Below, piece after piece: positions 57,800 to 64,000 of a DNA stretch of 64,000 bases. Under the pieces are notes generated by a model. That model was given only the letters and a program-made list of their open reading frames with translations, did no database searches and was not told the DNA's origin. A program made the translations under genes and the position numbers. The first letter of the stretch is position 1. Every line of letters starts with the position of its first letter. The DNA lies in contig CM077166.1 of assembly GCA_039583875.1 (NCBI GenBank), positions 92,130,564 to 92,194,563 on the forward strand. The letters are read 5' to 3'. This stretch comes from Platanthera guangdongensis (lineage: Eukaryota; Streptophyta; Magnoliopsida; Asparagales; Orchidaceae).

Positions 57800-59890
57800 T
57801 TATTTGTTTTTGACCCACTTTACCTTGGTCCTAGGTTGATAACCTTTAAATTCAGAAATGAAAGACATACCAGGTTGACTCTTATATCCTTCAGGATGAT
57901 ATCTCCTTGTAGGTAAAATCCATTCAGTATAAGGGTTAAAGGTTTGGGATGAAGAACCCTTAGGATTCAATTTTGATTTGCCTTTGAAAAAGTTTCCAGA
58001 GTTCTGACCTCTGTTCGACGATCTTGGAGCTGCGTTCGACGATCTTGGATTAGATCGTCGAGCTCCGTTCGACGGTCGACTATGGCTGAGGTCAGGTATA
58101 TGAGATCGTCGACCTGCGTTCGACGACTTTGGCTGAGATCGTCGATCTGCATTCGACGATTTTTCCTGAGATCGTCGAGCTGCGTTCAGCGATCGTTGAT
58201 CTTCATTCGACGATCGTCGACCTCTGTTCGACGATTTCTGCTGGGACTTGGTTTTCTGAGGCAGATTAGAATTTTTCCTAGCAACCTCTACAACTCCCTT
58301 TCCTTTGTCAGAAATGAATTTGATTGGGGTTGTTAGAATAATAGGTTGGCTGGATGAGGCACCCAAGCCCAGTGTACTGTTAAATCTAGAGTTCACTGTG
58401 CTTGTGATGTCCATCAGCTTGATGCTTCTCCCATTAAGGGATTCTTCAAGCTTCTTGGCCTCAGAGAGCTCACTTTTCAGTGAAGCTATCTGTTCCCTAC
58501 AGCACTCCAACTCCTGAGAGAGTTTGAGGTTTTCTGACCTTAGAGCATTGTGTTCAGATAATTGATTTCTGAGAGAGATAATCTCTTTCTCAGACTTTAG
58601 CAGGTCTAAACACAGTGCTTTAAATTCAGATTTAAAATCTTCTGAACTAAAATCAAAAGAGCTAATTACCTGATCTTCTTCAGGTTGAGTCTCTGAGTCT
58701 GACTCTGACTCTTCTTCCTCTGAATTGTGCTGTGAGGCATTAATTGCCATCATGCAGAACTCCTTTTCTTCTGCATCATCCTCATCATCACTGGAGCTAG
58801 AAGAGGCTTCTGACTCCTCTTCTGTCTCACTCCAGGATTCAGCAACAAACCCTTTTCTTGTATGCTTATTTTTGCTTGAAGAAGGTTTGCCATTGTCATT
58901 CCTTTTGGAGTCTTTCTCCTTTCTTCTTTCTTTTCTGTCCCTTCTGTCCTTGTTCTTGTTCTCTGGACAGTCAGGAACTATGTGCCCTGGTTTTCTGCAA
59001 CCAAAGCAAATAATGTCTTTATTATTACTAATGGACTTGTCATACCTTGGCTTGTCCTGCTCCTTGTATGATCTTCTTCTGAAGTCCTTTCTGGCCATCT
59101 TGTAGAATCTTTTGGCCAGCAGACTGAGTAGTTCATCATTCCCTGTGGCTTTGTCTTCAGGCAGATCCTTAGTAGCCTTGAATGCTATGGTCTTCTCTTT
59201 TCTTGTGGCTGGTGAGGCAGCCTTTTGTTCTTCCTCTCTATTCTTGATGAGTAGCTCATAAGATTTGAGCTTACCCAACAGGGCTTCAGTGGTGATCTCA
59301 TTCAGACTTCTGGCATCCTTAATTGGCCAGATTCTTGAATTCCAAGTGCTGGGGAAGCACATTAGGATCTTGTCATTAAGTTCAGTTAGAGAAATCTCTT
59401 TGTCCAATGTCCTTAATTCACTGACAATTAGACTTAGTCTGTTGTACATGTCTCCCACTGACTCAGTCTCTCCCTTCTTGAAATTCTCATATTGAGAGAT
59501 GAGATGGGATCTTCTGTCTTTTCTCTCATCAGCTGAGCCTGAGACTATTTCTGAGAGCTTGTCCCAAATTTCTTTTGCTGAGTTGCATTCAGCTACCTTT
59601 TGAAATATGTCATCTGACATTGTCTGGGCTAGGATGTTCATAGCCTTGGCATCAGCTACCTTCCATTTTTTTATATCAGCATCTGTTCCTGATGGATGTG
59701 GAACAACATTTGTACTTGTGCTCTCTGGGGGTCTTGGACACACTGTCAAAACAGAGTTGAAGATATCTTCGTCAATAGAATTCATGTAAAGTCTAATCCT
59801 TGCCTTCCAAAGTGCAAACTTGGAAAGATTGCACACTGGAGGTCTGGTGCTAGCATAATCTTTGTTCTGGGCCATGATTTGTGCAGACAA
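57800..59890 (-). CDS. gag: Copia-3 gag (696 aa)
   Basis: Intact frame from ATG 59890. Residues 1 to about 225 are the copia gag domain (FALWKARIRLYM, NEITTEALLGKLKSYE). A CCHC knuckle CFGCRKPGHIVPDC lies at about residues 295-308. A Lys/Arg-rich stretch, an acidic Ser/Glu stretch (about 350-405) and a coiled coil (about 410-480) follow. Residues of about 550-628 are a Ser/Asn/Arg repeat of the SSNxxRRS type, encoded by the element's U3 palindrome motif. The protein ends KVKWVKNK at a TAA. Length fits the large Gag of SIRE-like elements. Confidence 0.92.
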   Translation of the reverse strand: MSAQIMAQNKDYASTRPPVCNLSKFALWKARIRLYMNSIDEDIFNSVLTVCPRPPESTSTNVVPHPSGTDADIKKWKVADAKAMNILAQTMSDDIFQKVAECNSAKEIWDKLSEIVSGSADERKDRRSHLISQYENFKKGETESVGDMYNRLSLIVSELRTLDKEISLTELNDKILMCFPSTWNSRIWPIKDARSLNEITTEALLGKLKSYELLIKNREEEQKAASPATRKEKTIAFKATKDLPEDKATGNDELLSLLAKRFYKMARKDFRRRSYKEQDKPRYDKSISNNKDIICFGCRKPGHIVPDCPENKNKDRRDRKERRKEKDSKRNDNGKPSSSKNKHTRKGFVAESWSETEEESEASSSSSDDEDDAEEKEFCMMAINASQHNSEEEESESDSETQPEEDQVISSFDFSSEDFKSEFKALCLDLLKSEKEIISLRNQLSEHNALRSENLKLSQELECCREQIASLKSELSEAKKLEESLNGRSIKLMDITSTVNSRFNSTLGLGASSSQPIILTTPIKFISDKGKGVVEVARKNSNLPQKTKSQQKSSNRGRRSSNEDQRSLNAARRSQEKSSNADRRSQPKSSNAGRRSHIPDLSHSRPSNGARRSNPRSSNAAPRSSNRGQNSGNFFKGKSKLNPKGSSSQTFNPYTEWILPTRRYHPEGYKSQPGMSFISEFKGYQPRTKVKWVKNK
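58005..58240 (-). repeat. U3-type ATCGTCGA repeats inside Copia-3 gag coding sequence
   Basis: TCGACGAT and ATCGTCGA alternate about twelve times within the gag frame, the same motif as in the LTR array. In the gag frame they encode RRS and SSN steps. Confidence 0.92.
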
Positions 59891-59995
59891 AATCTAATAA
59901 TACACTACAAAAGAAGAACAGATCTAGTTTGGGATCTTTGGGTTCAGGTGTTAGCCTGTACAACCAATCAGGTATGGTATGTTTAACCAACCTCC

Positions 59996-60006
59996 CTTTG
60001 ATACCA
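59996..60006 (-). promoter_or_regulatory. Copia-3 primer binding site (tRNA-iMet)
   Basis: Minus strand reads TGGTATCAAAG, one mismatch from the initiator tRNA-Met complement, two bases after the 5' LTR. Confidence 0.87.
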
Positions 60007-60008
60007 AT

Positions 60009-61524
60009 TGAAAGTGCAACTAGATCTGATATACTCTAGAGGGGGGTGAATAGAGTATATGGTGCTTTAAAAACTTTTACAAACTTTTTACAACAATTGT
60101 TATAATATGTGTGAGCAGGGAAGCAAAAATAAATCTAATCACAGCACTAAGCTGAGCAAAAACTAAGCACAGAAAAAATCAAGGCCAGAAACAAAAATGA
60201 AAGCAAGCAGAACCAGAAGACACAAGGAAATATAGTGGTTCCCCAAACTTGGGTACATCCACTCTTCTACCACCCTAGGTAGGAATCCACTGCAGGATGA
60301 GTTGATCAGGTGTCCTGGGCACCAATGAGCTTTTGATAAGGTGCTCAAAAACCAAAGCAGATTTTTTGATCAGGTGTCTTGCCACCAATGAGCTTTTGAC
60401 AAGGTGCTCAAAAACCAAGCTCAAACTTTTGAAGGGAGTTTGAAAAACCCTTTACAGAGTGGGGGTGAGAGAGTGATGGAAGTCTTCTCTTTCTCAAACA
60501 ACTGAGAAGACTATGTGGATTGATGTCAAAGCTCCCTCTGAATCCTTGAAATATTCAGGAAGAAAAGCTTTGCTGAGGGTGATAGGCCTTCAAAGATTGA
60601 ACTCCAGCAATGGATGATTTCAGCAATAGCTGAAATGTTGAGAGTCTGGAGTCTTGAAATATGTTGGCCTTGAACACTTTGAAAACTAAAGAGATCTGAA
60701 GATTTGAAAACTTGGTCTCCTTGGATGAGTGTTCTTCTGAATTCTTTGAGACAGAAGATTTTTGAGAGTGTCTCTTTAATCTGTATTGTGTGTGTGTGTG
60801 TGTTCTTCTATTTGAGAGATTCAGAAATCCTGTCTTTTATTCTCTGGTACAGAATAGAATATCATTCTCTGTCAAGTATAGTCGTTGGCCTGCATTAATT
60901 GCATCCTTAATTGCATAATCTCTTCTGGAGGAAAGTCCACAGAAACATTCCTTGAAAAATCCCTTGAAACTTGGTCCAAAATTGAATGAAAACGGCTAGC
61001 AAATCTCTGAATTAATTACAGAATAACTCCTAACTGATTTGAATTTGAATTCTGGAAGTTATCTGAAATCGTCGAACTGAGCTCTGCTATCGTCGAGCTG
61101 AGCTCAGCGATCAGGAAATCTTAAGCAGCAAAATATCGTCGATCTGAGCTCAAAGATCGTCGAACTGAGCTCAGAGATAAAGATCCAAAGCATAGTCAAA
61201 ATCGTCGACCTGAGCTCACCGATCGTCGAATGGAGTTCGACGATATTATGAAGTTGAGCTCAGCAATCGTCGAATGGAGTTCGACGATCTATCGAAGTTG
61301 AGCTAGACGATCGTCGACCGGAGTTCGACGAATCGTCGTTCTGAGCTCGACGATATGACTTAGTCTCCAGACTGAGAATCCTGGTCTTCAGGGCAGCTTC
61401 CAAACCTAGACTTCTAACCCTTAGACTCAATTCTAATTGACCTATTAAGCTATACAGAAGGTCAAGCAAAGGTTCCTAGAGACATAGTGATCCTGACCCA
61501 AATTAGTAATAGGGTGTTCCAACA
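60009..61524 (-). repeat. Copia-3 5' LTR (1516 bp)
   Basis: It matches the 3' LTR at 49405-50915 with few differences. It starts TGAAAGTGCAAC and ends GTTCCAACA. The target duplication AAGAA follows. The U3 array is at about 61068-61355. Confidence 0.95.
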
Positions 61525-61529
61525 AAGAA

Positions 61530-62858
61530 GAAGTATCAGAGAGCAAGAAAGAAAAAGCAGGAGAAAAATACGGTGTGTCTTCAAAGAAGGTAGCATCATC
61601 AGACACGTATTGTTTGCACAGAAGAGGATCAAAACAGTGATATCCCTTCTGAGTCAGACATTAACCAAGGAATATGCATTTAACAAAATGGGGAGAAAGT
61701 TTGCCACGACCAGGAGAAGGTATGTGAACAAATGTCATACATCAAAAAATTTTAAGAGATAAATGAAATGGCTCGGCCTCGGGATACAAAATGGAAAATG
61801 GAGTCATGCCCTGAAGAATAGATGAGGGAATCCGATTAATGAGATAATAGGAGAGAAGGACAACATGACCCCAATAAGACCGAGAAACATTCATTTGTAA
61901 CATAAGGATGGGAGCAACATCCAAGAGATGATGATTCTTGTGTTCAGCAATGCCATTCTGTGGAGAGGTATTGGGCCAAGAAGTTTGATGAATCAAACCA
62001 TGGCTCGCACAAAAATTAGAAATTGACGGCTGATATATTACTTGGCATTAACTGTACAAAGAACTTGAATAGGCACCTTAAACTGTGTCAAGATCTCATT
62101 ATAAAAGGTGGTAAACACAATGTAAAGTTCAGAACGATTTTTCAAGAGATACAACCAAGTACACCTGGAGAAATCATCAATGAAAGTAATAAAGTATAAG
62201 CTACCTCTACCAATAGTGGCAGTAAGCGCAGTACCCCAGATGTCAGAATAAACGAGTTCGAAAAGACGCGAAGAACTACATACCGTTTGTACTGAGAAAG
62301 AAGAGAGAGATGTTTGCCAAGCTGACATGCTTCACAATTCAAAGGGGAATCATCTTGATGAAGATCTAAAAGAAGTTGGTGGATGGGGAGAGCAGGAGGG
62401 TGGCCAAGATGATGATGTCATTGCTGAAGGGAAGAAGAAGAAGAAGAAAGTGCAACGACATTGTCAAGAAATAAGAGGACACCACTCGCAGTCCCAATAG
62501 CAATTGTAGCCTTAGAGGCAGAATCCTAGAAAGAATAAGTAGTGGAAGTAAAAGTAACCTTGCATTGCAACTGTGCGCAAAAAGCATGAACATGCAGTAA
62601 ATTGCACAGAAAAGTGGGAACATAAAGAGTGTTTTCAAGCTGCAAAGATGAATCGATGTGAACAGTACCTACACCATGCATAGGAGTTGAAGTACCATTG
62701 GCAATAACCACAAGAGATGCCCATTTCTGGTTATTCAAACATGAGAACAAACGAGAATTGTCTGTCATGTGACAAGTGGAACCATAGTCAATAAGCCACT
62801 TATTGGAAGAGGCCACAAGAGCACAAGCTGTAGAGGAGACAATAGAAACTGTCCTCAT
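61530..62858 (-). pseudogene. pol: Copia-4 protease and integrase remnant
   Basis: The protease region (62526-62858) reads WLIDYGSTCHMTDNSRLFSC; the DSG triad is changed to DYG. The integrase zinc part shows MNCEACQLGKH near 62320-62342. The core shows FITFIDDFSRCTWLYLLK (about 62170-62225) and SPQNGIAEHKNHHLLDVA (about 61900-61965). Frames are broken several times. The left edge is the Copia-3 target duplication. Confidence 0.85.
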
Positions 62859-63486
62859 GGGGACAGAAACTGGAAAGAGGAATTTCTAACTGCACGGTTA
62901 GAAACAAGCCAAAAAAGAATAGGCCGACAAACAAGTCGCAGAAAGATAGCGACCAAGAAAAGAAGACCGGCAGAGACTCATATCACACAGTTTGAGTAAG
63001 AATCCAAAATAACAGGTAGCAGAAAGAAGAGAGCCCACACGACTAGAGAAAACAACCCGCGCTAGAATAGAAGAGAAAACGAGAGGAAGAGACCGCGTGA
63101 GTAGAGAAAACAACCCGCACGAGAAGAGACAAGCTGCAGGAAGAAATAACGCAAAAGCCGCACAAACAAGCAGCCCCAAGCAGGAGAGAGCAAGGAAGAG
63201 AGGCTAGCAAGGAAGGCGGCACAAAAAAAAACAAGCCGCAAAGCAAACCGCGCAAATAGAATAATTCGCAAGGCAAACTGCGCGAACAGAACAAGCCGTA
63301 AGGCAAACCGCGCGAACAGAACAAACCGGAAGGCAAACTGCTCGAACAGAATAAGTGGCAACGGAACAACGACAACCAATGGATGGCAGGGCGGGAAGAA
63401 AACCAGAAGAAGTTTGAAAGAAACAGGTCGAAGCGGTTAGACAAACAAACTGCTATCTAAATGGAGCAAAGGATCACATGGCTCTG
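62859..63486 (-). other. Copia-4 region between protease and 5' LTR, gag mostly missing
   Basis: Only about 630 bp separate protease from the LTR, where a copia gag of about 1 kb would be expected. No knuckle or gag domain was recognised. About four imperfect 30-bp units (AAGGCAAACCGCGCGAACAG) lie at 63240-63361. Just before the LTR the minus strand reads TCACAGAGCC, as if TTGGTAT of the primer site were deleted. Confidence 0.6.
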
Positions 63487-64000
63487 TGAAAAAGAGATAA
63501 ATAAAGACAAATTTTATTACTCCAAAAAGATAATTATTACATAGGTATGCTCCCTTATTTATAGAAAACAGGGGAGATAAGAGAATACAACAAACGATGT
63601 GGGACTATATACAATCTGCGCACCCTATGCGATTTGACAGCGTCAAACCGCACACTATACAAAGAACAACTGATCACCCAATGAAAACAAAGGAAAGCCG
63701 CCAGACCGCTAAGGAATACCTCCGGTGCAGGCCACCAAACCGCAGCTACGGGCAGCCTCCAGACCGCAATTGCGGGCTGCGACCATACCTCAATTGCGGC
63801 TTACTATCAGACCGCTGAGCCAAACAGCCAGACCGCTGAGTGTAGCAGACCGCTGTGGAAAGATATAAAACCGTCTGGTCTCATCAATCTCTAACATATC
63901 ACTATTGTGGCTAATTACCAGACCGCTATTGCGGGTAGCTCTCAGACCGCATCTGTTAAGACATGCAACCAGACAACCAGATCGCCTGGAGAAATCGCCA
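63487..64000 (-). repeat. Copia-4 5' LTR, cut by window end
   Basis: It starts TGAAAAAGAGATAAAT and matches the LTR at 47006 after a few bases. TATAAATA on the minus strand is at about 63554-63563. CCGCAATTGCGG, a perfect palindrome, is at 63764-63775, with CCGCAGCTACGGG-type variants around it. About 50 bp should lie beyond the window. Confidence 0.85.

Larger units (their letters stand above)
49405..61524 (-). mobile_element. Copia-3: complete Ty1/copia (SIRE-like) element with third ORF, 12.1 kb
   Basis: LTRs of 1511 and 1516 bp flank gag, protease-integrase, RT-RNase H, a spacer array and a 1017-aa third ORF. The perfect target duplication AAGAA is at 49400-49404 and 61525-61529. LTRs are very alike by eye, so insertion is recent relative to its neighbours. 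RT-RNase H has stops, so this copy is not autonomous. Confidence 0.96.
47006..64000 (-). mobile_element. Copia-4: degenerate Ty1/copia element, 5' LTR cut by window end
   Basis: Minus-strand order is 5' LTR (63487-64000+), gag remnant, protease, integrase, then Copia-3 (49405-61524), RT, RNase H, polypurine tract and 3' LTR (47006-47564). The two LTRs share their first 80 bp closely. Short LTRs of about 560 bp and the RNase H motif FCTFVGENLIS suggest a lineage other than SIRE. The copy is heavily mutated. Confidence 0.88.

Noticed and set aside
57790..57829. 40-nt GT-AG intron between gag and protease in Copia-3
   Set aside because: Too short for a normal plant intron. Kept only as an alternative in the frame-offset finding.
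1..64000. Host genes or tRNA genes between elements
   Set aside because: Every interval over 300 bp was assigned to an LTR, an internal region or the Gypsy-3 fragment. tRNA-like matches are only primer sites.

Overview
The window is plant nuclear DNA made entirely of LTR retrotransposons. No host gene, tRNA or rRNA gene was seen. The evidence is Ty3/gypsy elements with a chromodomain-like tail (Tekay/Del-like), Ty1/copia elements of SIRE-like build with a third ORF, primer sites for initiator tRNA-Met and tRNA-Asp, and 5-bp target duplications. This fits an angiosperm with a repeat-rich genome; I cannot name the species.

Layout. Gypsy-1 (1-6358, +, 5' end outside) sits in Copia-1 (6359-9824 and 43321-45787, -). 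Copia-1 also holds Gypsy-2 (9825-43320, +). The 5' LTR of Gypsy-2 is split by Copia-2 (10705-31947, -). The 5' LTR of Copia-2 is split by a solo LTR (23383-31737, +), which is split by a non-autonomous element, here called the LARD (24503-30962, -). Copia-1 is followed by an old gypsy LTR fragment, Gypsy-3 (45788-47005), which ends at Copia-4 (47006 to the window end, -). Copia-4 contains Copia-3 (49405-61524, -). LTR ends, primer sites and target duplications at the joints support this order, so up to six insertions are stacked.

Most coding regions are broken by stops and frameshifts. Intact long frames are the Copia-3 gag (696 aa), its protease-integrase frame (551 aa) and its third ORF (1017 aa). 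The LARD has a 319-aa CCHC protein frame.

The main signals are these. (1) Copia-2 and Copia-3 each carry, between pol and the third ORF, an array of the same palindromes found in their own U3, then a TATA box and a leader before the third-ORF ATG. This looks like a second, U3-like internal promoter. (2) Both readable Ty3/gypsy elements have an intron-like GT-AG segment at the same codon between gag and protease. (3) Seven LTR families carry arrays of short CG-containing palindromes in the LTR, upstream of the TATA box where one is visible, and some motifs are shared between the gypsy and copia superfamilies.
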